Numbered from the stretch's first letter, positions 1 through 10,549 are shown. The stretch is DNA of 29,003 nt from Larix sibirica (GCA_004151065.3 NWUY0300001493.1:181546-210548); one strand, 5' to 3'. Translations and numbers: made by a program. The notes: generated by a model not told the origin, from the sequence alone.

Positions 1-1197
1 CTATTTTTCCCTGTTATTTCCCTTTCATGACTTATTTGCCTGAATAAAACATGCTGAATTAAATTCTTAAAGGTGTTCCGTGTGACTATTGTGCTATACT
101 TACGTGTGTTAACATGAACTAGATAAATTTCAGTGATCCAGAGCAAGTATCAATGCAACTTTTGTTANGGCCTAACCGCACCTGAATCGGATTTTCGGAT
201 TCTCCATCGGATTCTCCCACCTCGTTTTGACTAATCTAAAGTTGTTTACGTAGGATAATTAGGGTTGATTAGGGTTAGGGTTCCGAATCCCCGATTCCTA
301 ATTTTGGGATGAGTGCCACACCTGTGTCGTATTCTTCAACCGATTCCGATCGCACCCATGGTTTGTGTAACCTTGCCTTCATGGCTCTTTCTTATCATCC
401 TCTTTTCACATCTTCCTTGTTATCCTATTTACTATTCCTCTCCCATTTTTATCTTCTTCACCTTCTCTTATTCATTTCTTCCTTAGGTATCACGCGTATG
501 TTTCATTGGGTATTATGGGTATGTTGTGAAGAAACCACCTTAGTGACACGTTAGTGGAATTGTTCAATATTCACCATTAATATATCCAATACTATATTTA
601 AAAGTGATTTTTTAGTTAACACATAATCTAAATATGCTTCAATATTTCCATGAAGATATACATTATTAATATAACATGTACACCTTGTTTTTGTTAAGAT
701 GTTATTAGAAGGAAGAGATGTTAGATTGAACATAATAGCATAAATTCAACATTAAACCCATAGATGTAACATAGAGAAACATCTTTCTTATTATTTTTCA
801 TTCAACTCAGACATTTACTTCACTCATTAGCTCACTTGTTTGTACTTGAGCATTTTCTCAATCTCCATGAAATCTGGTTTACTGGGTCAATGATGATTGT
901 CCACAGTGGTCCTAGTGGGGTAGAATGTTCCACAACATCCACTAAAGCAATTAGAGAATTATCTCCCTAAGGTCATGCCTCAAACTTGGTCAAGTGCACT
1001 TAAGTCAGCCAGATGACTAAGTAAGTTCTTTAACTAATATCCATACTCCAAGTAGTCTAGTTTGCCCATTGATTATGGTCAACTAGCTACTCAACTAGAT
1101 CCAAAAAATGGGTTGATATATTCCCAAATATTATCATATTTTAACATTCTTCCTTCAACACAACTAGAGGATCATAAGAAACCATTACATCAACACC
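1..1197. other. Flank and probable copia LTR, no gene seen
   Basis: No coding sequence is recognisable here. The right-hand part, up to 1197, is probably the 3' LTR of the minus-strand copia element at 1198-3800. On the minus strand a purine run is followed directly by TGTTGATG, the usual LTR opening after a polypurine tract. I could not fix the far LTR end by eye. The first 310 bases are less AT-rich, contain several copies of an ATCGGATT-type motif, and hold a short run of TTAGGG-like units at 259-282. A single N lies at 168. Short open frames in this stretch are low-complexity and match nothing I know. Confidence 0.5.
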
Positions 1198-1210
1198 CCC
1201 CTCTTTAAGA
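1198..1210 (-). other. Polypurine tract of copia 1
   Basis: Read on the minus strand this is TTAAAGAGGGGGG, immediately followed by TGTTGATG. A purine run abutting TG at the end of an RNase H reading frame is the normal plus-strand priming site of an LTR element. It defines the LTR boundary at 1197. Confidence 0.65.
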
Positions 1211-1660
1211 CAATGTCTTGATCACGAAATCAAATAATCTACTGAAGTTTCACAAACTTAGATTTAGTCATTGACTTAGTAAAAGTATTTGTATATTGAT
1301 TTAGTTGGTACACTCTCTAGTACAAATTGTTTGACATAATGTACTTGAATTGAGCAAGCTTCATTTTAGTGTGTACAACAAAATTATTAGCTACTGAATC
1401 ACCCTTTGATTATCACTATATACTATAGTTGATTATGTGAAAATCCTATCTCTTCCTTCACGTTGTGAATCCACACAACATTTATCCTTGCCTATGCCCT
1501 TCTATTATGCCTCTATGGTTGATGGTGACACTACCTATTGCTTCTTGCATGACCATATAATTGGTCTTAACCCAAGGATGAATACATAACTAAAGGTTGA
1601 CTTGCGGTCATTGATATTAGCATCCTAATTTGAGTTGATACACTTGACAATTGTAAAGAT
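1205..1660 (-). pseudogene. Copia RNase H remnant (copia 1)
   Basis: Minus-strand translation gives the typical copia RNase H block: a DANINDRKSTFSYVFILG segment (family consensus resembles D-x-DDRKSTSGYVF), then a tryptophan-serine-x-KKQ segment. Downstream, near 1205-1290, a degenerate tail resembles the ADIFTK-SL-x-K-x-FVxLR end of copia pol. RNase H degrades the RNA strand during reverse transcription. Stops and frameshifts interrupt it, so it cannot be functional. The polypurine tract follows directly, as expected for the 3' end of pol. Confidence 0.8.
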
Positions 1661-1899
1661 TTGTTTGGTGAATGATTTAAATTCTCACTTGAAATGTTCA
1701 CTTAAGATTACAAATAGTCCTCTTCACTACTTTGAAATGGATTTCCTTAGGATCCTACCTAAACATGGAAACTAAACTAACAAAAGCAAAATATCAAGTT
1801 GACTCAAAATTAAATTCCCAGCAAGTTTCTTTTATAAAATAGTGCCAAATTTTAGAAAATTGCAATTCTTAGTTTAACCCCTAATTGAAACGATGTTTT

Positions 1900-2625
1900 A
1901 GAAGGTTTAGATGGCACCATCTTCCATTGGGTGGGTATAATCTTTGGAAATTTATCCCAAAATCTACATAAAGTTGCCCACATCGAATCTTTTTAACAAA
2001 TCAAGTGCATGATTTGGGTTGAGAAATGAGGATACCACCCATATATAAAACTTTGACGCTTAAAAAGAAAAATAGTAGACCTAGTTTGGTCACTTCATAT
2101 TTATCGTTCACTTTTTGCTTCATATCAAAGAGAGAATGCTAACAACTACCGATAATAATAAAATTATAAAGGAAAACCAACAAAATGTTACCATTTTGAT
2201 TCTTTACATAGATACTATGATAAGATGAAGATCGTTTCAGATCATTACAAAAAACAAATTATCAACATTTTCATACGATATAAAAGGTGCCTATTTTAGA
2301 TCATATAGAGATTTCTTCCATATGTAAACTAGTATCCCATCCTTTATAAAGCCAGGTGGTTGCTCCATATAAGTTTCTTCATCCCTATCACCATACAAGA
2401 AAGCACCTTTTACATCCATCTGGTGTATTTCCTAACCAAGAATAGATGCAAGTGATATCATAATAGATATATAATTAATCTTTGACATCATGACAAAGGT
2501 CTTTGTGTAGTATATTTCGTCCTACTGGAAAAAAATCCATCACAAGTCGTGCCTTATGCCTTTTGACAGTACCATTCGATGCAAACTTGATCTTATAGAC
2601 CCACTTGCACTTTACATTATTTTAT
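1900..2625 (-). pseudogene. Copia reverse transcriptase remnant (copia 1)
   Basis: Minus-strand segments match the copia RT in order. First is CKWVYKIKFASNGTVKRHKA near 2550-2610, then MDVKGAFLYGDRDEETYMEQ followed by PPGF near 2350-2410. Next comes a decayed YVDD box (seen as LYNF, catalytic aspartates lost) near 2140-2170, then segments resembling the L-x-FFL-x-V and ISQ-K palm/thumb region. RT makes the cDNA copy of the element. Several frameshifts and stops are needed to follow it, so it is dead. The plus-strand open frame at 2556-2915 is only its antisense shadow. Confidence 0.85.
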
Positions 2626-2639
2626 CTTTAGGAGATGAG

Positions 2640-3117
2640 ACTAAATCCCATGTGTTATTCTTTATCAATCAACTTGTATTCTTCAATTATGTGGGTTTCT
2701 CATTTTGGTCGATAATGTGCCTCTGTATATGTGGCAGGATCAGATGTTTCCAATACATGCATCACGAGTGTAACATTATCTTATTTACGAATTCAATTAT
2801 CCTTGTATCAATTTTATTACCAACATCTACTCCAACAACTTCAATACTTTGTGTTACCCATTTAGGAAGGCAATTCTTATTTGTTTGGGATGTCCATGCA
2901 ACACACTATGGATGAGTAGATTTAGCCATATTAGTAGTCAAAGATTGACTATGATTTGATTCAGATTTAGATATTATACCTGAACTAGGTAATGTAGAAT
3001 ATGTTAAAGATCCTAAGTCAAAGGTTGGTGTCAAAATCTTAGTATTTGAGTTTTTTTTTAAAATTTGACCAAACTTTAGATAGGATCAATATTTTTAGCT
3101 GGATTGGAAGGAACCCA
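2640..3117 (-). pseudogene. Copia integrase-RT linker remnant (copia 1)
   Basis: This stretch joins the integrase and RT remnants. Scattered minus-strand pieces resemble the variable copia linker, including SDPATYTEAHYRPK and a YKLIDK/NNTWDLV-like segment just before the RT, which in relatives reads W-x-x-AM-x-EEY-x-SL-x-N-x-TW-x-LV. Frame changes between the pieces. It has no separate function and is listed to show that the element is continuous. Confidence 0.65.
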
Positions 3118-3790
3118 TCAATCAATTGAAACACGACTACATGCATCATTGGTTGAGTGTCCAATTAGGCTTACTCCAGACAAATTTGCATTAAATATAA
3201 TAGTTGGTGGACTTTCCAGTTCTTGCTTGATTAGATCACATAACTGATAAGCCTTCGCTAGTTCAAAATACCCAACCGTAATGAAAGCATGACTCTTTGA
3301 GTTGAGTTTCTTCCACTCGTGATGAGGTATATGTGCACATGCAAGACTACCAAAGGTCCTCAAATGTCTAATAGAATATTTCTTGTCACTCCATTTTTTT
3401 ATTTGGGTCACAACACACATTTCTTTGTTCGAAACTTCATTTAGAATATAGTTTAGATAGGTTATTGATTCTACCCAAAAACTATAGAACACACTAACCT
3501 TCAAAGGAAACACTCACATATTCTCTTCTATGATCATACCTCAAACCATTTATAGGTTTGCCACATTACTTTTAAGCCAATGCCCTAAATTCTTTATATT
3601 TCTCAAACATCATATTTTTATTCTTTAACTGATAAATCCAAGTATATATGGAGAAATCATCAATACATATCAAAGCATACCTCACACTAGTGCAAGATGG
3701 ATTATTCACTTTACAAAGGTTATTGTGTACAATCTCCAACTTAGATTTCACCTTCCCTGCCTTGAATTTTTTAAAAATGGAATGAATCAA
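3118..3790 (-). pseudogene. Copia integrase remnant (copia 1)
   Basis: Two minus-strand open stretches carry a copia integrase. The upstream one (3572-3790) has KSKLEIVHNNLC, then YALICIDDFSIYTWIYQLK, which contains the first catalytic Asp region (family: E-x-x-H-x-DLCGP, then FIDDFSRYTWVY-x-LK). The downstream one (3118-3513) has FWVESITYLNYILN, then HLRTFGSLACAHIPHHE and KLNSKSHAFITVGYFELAKA, the conserved C-terminal part. The core with the second Asp and the Glu is missing or decayed between them. Integrase inserts cDNA into the host chromosome. It is non-functional here. Confidence 0.88.
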
Positions 3791-3800
3791 TATGGTTCAA

Positions 3801-5544
3801 ACTCTAAATATCCAAAACAACTAGAACATTAATAAGTAATCCATATATGTCAAATAATGATTTAATGATTGATTTATAGCTTACAAAGATCCTAAGTTAT
3901 GATGATATAGCTATATGCACTAACTACTTGTTGAGCCTAGCAATTTCCTTTATTTTTCTCATCAATTGTCATCGTTTTTCCTTAAGTTTAAACATTTAAA
4001 CCATTTCCTCTCGCCTTTCTAACCAAATGCAAGCATCTTATGACCTTTGGGATAATACACATCCATACAATGAATTTCATGCTTAATGAATGATTATTGC
4101 TCAATAGGAGAGTATACTGCATAGATTCACAAATTTGAATTATTAATACTTATGTTTTAAGTTGCATATTGATGCCATTTCACAATTTTCTAAGATTCAT
4201 TAATACTTGGAAGAGTTATGATCAATTTCATCATTCAATAGTATGTCGAAGATTTTCCCATGATCATGCATTTGAGTTGTGCAGAGTCCTATTTACATGT
4301 TGATAAACCTTTCTACCACTTGCAAATGAGTTGTACGACATGCTGCGAAATATTAAAATAATTATCTTGGCATGCACACGAGAATGGATATTTTTCACAC
4401 GTTTCTCTAGGATTATAATGCATATTTTCAAGATTTATGGCAACAAATTTAGAAGCAATTGAAGCACCACGTATCTGCTGGATCATTACTGATTTTTTGA
4501 GGGATTTCCTCCTTTTCCTCTCCTCTATTGTAAGAGAAGCATGAAAGTAGGGTTTTTTTTGGTTGACTGTTAGTTATTTTCGTAAAGATGGGGTAAACAC
4601 CTAAGTACTATTTTTGAAGGATTGCACAAACAAGCAAAGATCAAAACCATTTAGGTTTGTTGATAGTTAATAGAAATAGTTTGATCTTCTTAAATTGCAG
4701 TTACTGTGTCATGTTTGGAGCTAGTTTTTAGGAGATCATCCAATTAGTTGTAGAGTAAGGGACCACTCTTGCAATGTGTAGATGGTCTTGGTGTTTTCAA
4801 CATTTACTTTACTTCCTATTTTCAACAATGTTGTTTATGTTAGTTTTGTTTCTTGGTTTGAATAACATAAGTAGTGTAGTGGTTTTATTTCAATGTTTGA
4901 TTTCTTTCATGTTATTTCATTTCCTACAATATTGTTCATTTTTGCAAGTTAGTAATATCACTGGTATATTCGACAAGACATAAAACAATAGTTTGTGGGT
5001 TACTTTTGGCATAATGACGTAAGGATTTAAGCTAGTTTTAAATGTTCTTGATTTCATTGGGTTAATTCTACGAATGACCAATTAATAGTAACTCTAGGGT
5101 TACTTTTGGTTGAATTTCCCAAGAAGCCTTAGGCTAATTTAGTTTCTCTATTTTCTTTAGAACAATTCAACAAAAAACATAGGTTAGTATTCCTTGGGAT
5201 ACTTTTGGTAGAGTTGTCTTCAAATTATTAGACTAGTTGGTGGTTAATTATTACCGTGGGTGAGTCACAATAAATTAAAGTATGTAATCCTATAGTTTGT
5301 TACATAGTAATTCATTTGCATCTCCATGATTTTGCTAGTAATACAATACAATATATTAATTCAAGAAAAGAACACCCAAAAAATAGTAGTTAGTGTCCTA
5401 ATAAACGTAATAATCAAAAGCATTGAGAATGCACATATGGTGTAGGCATTTTGAAAGTTTACGTTCCCAAGTTGATAAATTAAAGTAAGCTCTAGCTAAT
5501 GTTGGGATCCTCAATCCAAAGTATTATTGGAAGTTGTCACTTCT
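3801..5544. other. Non-coding region, includes ~100-bp periodic repeat
   Basis: No coding domain is recognisable. From about 3800 to 4500 the minus strand could hold unreadable gag or protease sequence of copia 1, but I could not match it. From 4500 on, the stretch is AT-rich and leads up to the primer site of gypsy element A at 5545, so its right part is probably that element's 5' LTR. Three spaced copies of a GGG(T/A)TACTTTTGG motif lie at 4997-5208 (separate entry). Confidence 0.5.
4997..5290 (+). repeat. Degenerate tandem repeat, period about 100 bp
   Basis: The 13-base motif GGGTTACTTTTGG occurs at 4997-5009 and again at 5097-5109, and as GGGATACTTTTGG at 5196-5208. Each copy is followed about 30 bases later by a GCTAGTTT/GCTAATTT/ACTAGTTG segment. 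The intervening sequence is diverged. The regular 100- and 99-base spacing supports an old tandem array of three units. It sits a few hundred bases before the primer site of element A, so it may be part of that element's LTR. Confidence 0.55.
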
Positions 5545-5562
5545 TGGTGCCATTCCTAGGGA
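5545..5562 (+). other. Degenerate primer binding site, tRNA-Asp type
   Basis: TGGTGCCATTCCTAGGGA closely resembles the TGGCGCCGTTGCCGGGGA primer site, complementary to the 3' end of tRNA-Asp, that is typical of Athila-like plant gypsy elements. Differences are mostly C-to-T or G-to-A changes. It marks the start of the internal region of element A; gag follows some 430 bases downstream. Confidence 0.6.
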
Positions 5563-5989
5563 AATACCAATTCTTAGAGCCTTATTTATTTTGGGCTTGT
5601 AAATCCATTATTGAAGGTGCAGGATTAGAACTTGATATCCAATTTCATTTCTTCATTGCATGGTCTTTTTTATTCCTTTTAATAAACATGTATGAAGCGA
5701 AGAAGGGATATGTTTGTCATCCCTTCTACTGTAGAATTAATCAAGACCAATGAACAAGGAGCAAGAGGGTTCTTTTTGGTAGTCAATTTGATTGAAGTTC
5801 TTATCGAGATAACAACCAAGGTGAAAACAACTATTGCAAGGAATGAACCAAAGGTTTAATATGAAGAAACCAAATCCTCTACCTCTAGTTGTAAATTTGT
5901 TTCTTTATTTAGGATGGAAAATGAATGTGAAAATGAAGAGGTAGAGGTGGAATATGCGTTCCCTATTTAGGAATCTAATGAGGATTCCA

Positions 5990-6531
5990 AGATAAAGAAT
6001 ATCAACCCAACCATTCTTACACACTTCTATGGTCTTCCCACAAAGTACCGAGACACTTTTCTATTTGAATTTGAAATATTGTGCTAAACATATGAATACA
6101 AAATTGATAGTTAGAAGTTGTTCATGTTTCTGTCAACATTGGAAGATGTAGCATTGTGTTGGTTTATGGGTTTGGAAGGAGGAAGTATCCATAAGTGGCA
6201 TCAAATGAAGGAGGCATTTTCAAAGAAATACCATGACTATTTTGAAGCAAGAGGAATACATGATGAAAATTTTGGAATGACTAAATGTGCCGAATAATCA
6301 CTAGAAGATTGTGCTAAATGGTTTTCTTTCACTTACAAACAATCTGCAAATTGTTAGTGAAATCTAGAATAATTGAACCCGGTGTTGTTAAAAGTGGCAT
6401 GTGAAGAACGGATGGAAACTTTAAATTTGATTACTATTGGGAAAATTTACAATTTCTCCTATGATGAAATGCAGTGACTTTTCAAGAATTATTCTAGGGC
6501 ATTGGAGAGGAAGATAAAGCGATCTTGAACA
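5990..6531 (+). pseudogene. Ty3/gypsy gag remnant (element A)
   Basis: A single plus-strand frame reads from INPTILTHFYGLPTKYRDTF through FLFEFEILC, ALCWFMGLEGGSIHKWHQM, KEAFSKKYHDYF, and SLEDCAKWF to the end near 6531. This is the retrotransposon gag core, whose W-F and F-x-KKY segments are typical; it forms the virus-like particle. There are about seven in-frame stops but no frameshift over roughly 180 codons. Most stops replace Gln or Trp positions by comparison with the family. It is non-functional. A zinc-knuckle-like stretch follows near 6755. Confidence 0.88.
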
Positions 6532-7461
6532 TTTTACAATCACCATCAAAGGCTATAACTTGGTATTCTAAGGTGGATATTGGGAATATATTCAAGGACA
6601 TGAAGGTAGACATGATAAATTCATTTTCCATGCTACTCAATACACTTCAACTGAAAAAGAAACAAGATGACATGAACAAAGCCTTTGTAATATTTTTAAT
6701 CTAAAATGCACTAAAAACATGCTTGACACAAATGTCCATTAGATGTTGTGAAAGTATGCATCATCTGTGTTGAGAATCATGATACCAATAATTGTCTTGA
6801 ATTGCTATGTTTGAAAGTGGCGTGTCAAGGTGCAAACTAGAACATTCAACATGTTTGTTTTATTAATCAAAGAAGGTCTAGGCAACCATGACCTCAATTT
6901 CCAGGCATTAATTATGATCCTTAATATTTTAGTTCATCTTGGAATAGTTAATTTCTAGCTTCTAACTAGTATCTTAGACAATTTTTTTGCAATTATAAAT
7001 CCTAGAAAGAACCTTTTCTATCCATTTACCTTGGCCTTATTTTTTTCCTTATAGACTAAAACCCCATTAGTTTCAAAGTTCTCACTGTCCAACTCAACAA
7101 CAACCTTTTAGGATGGAGTGGAATTTCCCACCCTAACAACAAAAATCCGTTTTGCCTCCTTGTTCAAACAAGAATAATAATGAGCCACCTGTGAGACACC
7201 TCAACCACTTGCTCAATCTGCACCCAATCCAAATAACAAAACAACTCAACCTATTACAACAATGAAGTGGAGATTGCCTGACCTATGCACTTTCTTCTCT
7301 TTATTGTCAAGCCATATGCCTTTGGTTTGGAAAAGTTTTGGCAGATCCAAAACCACCCATTATTACTAGTGAAGGGAGGAAGAGCCCACACAACGATCAT
7401 CTATTTTTCATGATAATCCAAAACTAAAACACTCTTCCATTGAATTTGTTGTTGAGCCTCC
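6532..7461 (+). pseudogene. Decayed gag C-terminal region with zinc-knuckle trace (element A)
   Basis: Between gag core and protease, the plus strand keeps a faint nucleocapsid-like trace near 6755-6830: C-x-x-C followed by ENHDTNNCLEL, resembling the CxxCxxxxHxxxxC zinc knuckle, and then a Pro/Gln-rich segment near 6880-6930 with PQFPGINYDP. The rest is AT-rich with many stops. Zinc knuckles bind the element's RNA. I see no other gene in this stretch. Confidence 0.55.
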
Positions 7462-7750
7462 ACCTTTTCTAGAAAGAATAAATCTGTCTAAATCCCAAAT
7501 CTAACCTACCTTTGATATTATCGGGGAGTTGAAAATTTTGCACATTAAAATTCCTTTATTCCATGCCATTAAGGATATGTCCATTTACAACAAGGCCATA
7601 CAAGATTTATGTCTCAAGAGACCCATCATGAAGTAATAGGAGCCTCAAACTATTCACATGGTAAGTTAGCTTGTTGACCTTGCATTGGGAAAGGTTGTCA
7701 ACCCTAAGTACTTTGATGTAGGTATCCATGTTGTATCACAGGTGCTTCAC
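7462..7750 (+). pseudogene. Gypsy protease-proximal region remnant (element A)
   Basis: The plus-strand frame reads FDIIGELKILHIKIPLFHAM, then KDMSIYNKAIQDLCLKRP, then LVDLALGKVVNPKYFDVG. These match the segment just upstream of the aspartic protease in Athila-like gypsy polyproteins (family: ...LCIKKPGRK..., then GKLxxLxxGKVxxPKYxDPGSPVV). The protease active site (DxGA/S) should come next but is not visible beyond 7750, where similarity stops. Several stops interrupt the frame. Confidence 0.75.
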
Positions 7751-8499
7751 TCACTGAACCTATGATATATCATGGTCATTCATAGAATATTAAAAAATAC
7801 CCCTAATTTCATAAGATATTGAAAATTACCTCCAAAATTCTTTTTATTGTACCCCTTTCCAAGTACATCTTTCTGATTAAAAAAAACCTTATTTTTCCAG
7901 ATATCCCATGTATTTGTTTTTTTTTCGCATTTTTAATACCCATTTTTATTTTTACCCCTTGTATGGAGAAAAGAATAACCTCTTATAAGCATGCAAATCA
8001 CAAAAATAACCCAAAACTATGCTTACAAGTGCACTAACATCCCAACGTATGGATATGCCACTATAGTAAGATAGCATTGGGTTCAAGGGCTTGATGTTAT
8101 ACTCCTTTCACCCCTCTCTTTAGTTTAATACATGCCATGCATTCAAGGAGGAAGTTGTTCATGTATATGGGTATGTATTTGTTGGCCTAGAAAGGTGAGC
8201 CACCTCAAGTTTTCACTCTTCTTCCTTTAGATATATGATATTGTGTATGCTTTAAGAAAAGTTACCTATCTATAATCACTGCCTTTGCAGTGACATTTAG
8301 ACAACTGACCTACCCAATAATCCATTCATGTTTCTTATCATCAAACTCAAAGAAATTGTCATTAGGAGAGATGTGAAATATTGTGATACTAGGGCTCAAC
8401 CCAACCTAAGGCCATTCTTATTATCCTTTAGCATAAATGAGTCTTTTATTTGTAGTATATCATTGTATTATGTTTGTTATATAAGAAAACAACTACTTA
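7751..8499. other. AT-rich non-coding stretch, nothing recognised
   Basis: No domain, RNA gene or clear repeat is seen. Homopolymer runs near 7880-7930 give it a low-complexity look. It begins where similarity to the element A protease region ends and stops where a minus-strand integrase piece begins, so it marks a rearrangement. Confidence 0.4.
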
Positions 8500-8810
8500 C
8501 TCCTCTTTGATGTCCTTTAAGGGTTGAACCTCTAAACCCTTTGTGAGATAATAAGTACAGACTGGGATGCAATATAACTTATTTAAAGGGGGATTGATGG
8601 GGCCAACAAAATCGATGCCCCACTTGTCAAATGGATCCAAGAAAACCTACAATTGCATAGGCATATCTACATATTTAGTAGGGAGACCCATTTTCTAGCA
8701 ATATTCACACTAAGAAACATAAGCTTGGGCATATTTTTAAAGTGCAGGTCAATAGTTGATCCGTAAGCTATCGTGGATATTCCACTTGAATAGTTTGTCA
8801 AAATGGATCT
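8500..8810 (-). pseudogene. Ty3/gypsy integrase N-terminal fragment, inverted
   Basis: The minus strand encodes a CEYC-x-KMGLPTKYVDMPMQ segment, followed by FDKWGIDFVGPINPPLNKLY and CIPVCTYYLTKGLEV. This is the second half of the HHCC zinc finger and the start of the catalytic core of a gypsy integrase (family: CxxCQ...PFxxWxxDFVGPI...). The first catalytic Asp (in DFVGP) is retained, while the D of the usual TDY has become Y (CTYY). It runs against the flanking plus-strand gag and integrase pieces of element A, implying an inversion or a separate nested insertion. Confidence 0.82.
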
Positions 8811-8892
8811 TACAACTTACTTTTTTTTATTAGCTTATTCATATTGAATGTTATACAACTTAGTTTTTTTATTAGCTTATTCATATTGAATG
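8811..8892 (+). repeat. 43-bp tandem duplication
   Basis: A unit beginning TACAACTTA and ending in TTCATATTGAATG occurs at 8811-8853 and again from 8854 to about 8892, with a slightly shorter T-run in the second copy. It lies at the N-terminal edge of the inverted integrase fragment and probably reflects a local replication or repair event. Confidence 0.85.
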
Positions 8893-9169
8893 CTTAATAA
8901 TTGGAGCTGAAATGAGGATAAATAGAGCAAACAAGTACACAATTCACACAATGACAGAAGATATACCTTGGGAAAACCCAACCACAAATGACGACTATGC
9001 CTTTCTCTTCATATTAAAATGCAAATACAAAGGAAATAATACTCTCGATGGAGTTACCTATAACTCTATGGCCATAATGGATACTACACGATCTCCTATC
9101 TCCCTTGTTCTATTATAATATCCACTCACAGAGCTCAATTTAATTCTTATTTGATTACTAATCTGATGA

Positions 9170-9615
9170 ACAGAACACTGATGCTCCACCCCCTATAATC
9201 CACAAGATAATGGTTAAGTTGAGGTGACCAATAGAGCTCTTGTAAACCATTTTTACTAAACTATCCAATTCCATCATAGACATTGGGTTGACCAGCTTCC
9301 TGAAGTTGTTTGGTCCTATCATATGACTTGGAATAATTTTATAGGCTTCACTCCCTATGAGTTAGTCTATGGAAAAATAATACTTCTACCAATCAAATTT
9401 GAATCTACTAACTCTTTGAACATTTGTTGAACTAGGGATTGACATTTATACTGCAAGACATGAACATTTACTCCTCTGAACCTATTAGATGAGTTTCGTT
9501 AGAAACATTTGTAGCATACTAAAACTTTGTAGAAACAACGAATTTTTTGGAATGCGGATCTTATAAAATATAAGTCATTTCAACTAGGTGACTAGATTTT
9601 ATTGTATGTATGAGA
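9170..9615 (+). pseudogene. Ty3/gypsy integrase C-terminal remnant (element A)
   Basis: The plus strand reads STPYNPQDNG-x-VEVTNRAL, then FIGFTPYELVYGK and LLPIKFE, followed by a decayed C-terminal domain ending in KYKSFQLGD-x-ILLY. This is the end of the integrase catalytic core with the QxNGxVE motif (the catalytic Glu is retained in VEVTN) and the region after it. Stops interrupt it. The frame is cut at about 9615, where copia LTR L1 begins, so L1 appears to have inserted into or next to element A. Confidence 0.85.
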
Positions 9616-9617
9616 TT

Positions 9618-10371
9618 TGAAGATATAGATCTAGGTACATAAACTAAAGAGATATAAAATGAAAATCAAATCAACAATAAACTAATTATGTAACAAATGA
9701 GATATCATAGATCATTACACAAAAAAATAGAACATAAGATAAGAAGATAATTATATATTTCAGATTACTTGAATGAATGATGGTGAACAATATTTATAGC
9801 AAGGAAACTAAAATCACGGTTGGAGGCAATTCGAATTGTTCATCTGGTGGTTGGAGTTTAGTCACAAGCTTAACTAGAGCCAAGGACCCTTAGTTATCCA
9901 TGCTTACTCTACTTAACTGAGTTACACGGACTCATGACTTCACAACCACTAATTTTGACTGAAGGGTGCTCAGTTAACTGAATGAATGAGCATGCAAAAC
10001 CCTAAGGAGAGTTAAAAAAGGTGCTAATGGATAAATATAGATATGTAAGGATAGTTAGATCCTAAATTAGGGGAGCACTTTCAATTACCAACTTAATTGG
10101 GACTCAAGTCATCCTAAAATTAGGGAAAAGTTCCCCAAATCTAGGAAGGCACCCACAAATCTAGGAATGCACATAGGTTAGCCAAAAATAGACATTAGGG
10201 TTTGTTGTAAGTGGCAGATAAGGTGGATTGGGACCCTTAGAGTTTACAAGTAATCTCTAGAGTGACTTAGGTGGTCAAAATGATTGTGGTTTGGCCCTCT
10301 AGAGTCATGAAGTCAAGGTCTAGGTCACTAGGTAGGAGAATGGTGCCATGGAGAGGTTTTTTGCTTTAACA
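9618..10371 (-). repeat. Copia LTR L1
   Basis: The LTR runs TG...CA on the plus strand (TGAAGATATAG to CTTTAACA); other copies open TGAGCATATAG. Shared landmarks are ATAGATCTAG, a GATATCATAGATCATTACA block, a TATA-like TATTTATA (minus TATAAATA) at 9791-9798, and a GTGGTTTGGCC-like block before the CA end. On the minus strand it starts with TGTTAAAGC after a purine tract at 10372-10387. At about 754 bp it is longer than L2-L4. Confidence 0.82.
9791..9798 (-). promoter_or_regulatory. LTR TATA box (L1)
   Basis: TATAAATA on the minus strand lies about 175 bases before the LTR 3' end, a position suited to an RNA polymerase II promoter at the U3/R border. L2 keeps the same box; L3 and L4 have TATATA at the equivalent place. 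Confidence 0.5.
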
Positions 10372-10549
10372 CACTTCCATAAGCTTGATTAGGAGATAAT
10401 AAAAAAAAATGGATCTCAACAATTTGTAGCCATATTAGGTATTCGTGCACTCACAAAAAATTCTTTGAAATTTGGGAAAGAGGGAAAAAACCACATAAAT
10501 ACCCCCCATAAAAGAGAATGTAAAAAGTAGAGAAGGATGCTTTAATGAG

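Larger units (their letters stand above)
1198..3800 (-). mobile_element. Degenerate Ty1/copia retrotransposon, 5'-truncated (copia 1)
   Basis: On the minus strand, domains follow the copia order integrase, linker, RT, RNase H and polypurine tract, from 3790 down to 1198. Copia order (integrase before RT) is diagnostic and separates it from gypsy. The element lacks a recognisable gag and protease, and the integrase begins only at the segment just upstream of the first catalytic Asp, so its 5' part is lost or has decayed beyond recognition above 3800. Frameshifts and stops are frequent throughout. It has no close sister in this window: its RNase H and LTR differ from the copia family at 9618-20936. 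Confidence 0.85.
5545..9615 (+). mobile_element. Fragmented Ty3/gypsy retrotransposon A
   Basis: Plus-strand pieces occur in gypsy order: primer binding site (5545-5562), gag core (5990-6531), zinc-knuckle-like region (about 6755-6830), protease-proximal segment (7462-7750) and integrase C-terminal part (9170-9615). RT and RNase H are absent. The interval 7750-9170 holds unidentified sequence and an integrase fragment in the opposite orientation, so the interior was rearranged. The right end is cut by the copia LTR starting at 9618. That 7750-9170 belongs to the same insertion as 5545-7750 is inference. Confidence 0.7.

Noticed and set aside
259-282. TTAGGG-like units, possible interstitial telomere repeat
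   Set aside because: Only three irregular units; the plant telomere unit is TTTAGGG, and AGGGTT runs are common in plant DNA.
309-554. 81-codon plus-strand open frame
   Set aside because: Leucine/serine/phenylalanine-rich, pyrimidine-driven low complexity, with no known domain or supporting signals.
2556-2915. 119-codon plus-strand open frame
   Set aside because: Antisense to the copia 1 RT and linker, which give clear family matches on the minus strand.
4774-4983. 69-codon plus-strand open frame with hydrophobic character
   Set aside because: T-rich DNA yields Leu/Phe-rich frames by chance; no start context, domain or conservation visible.
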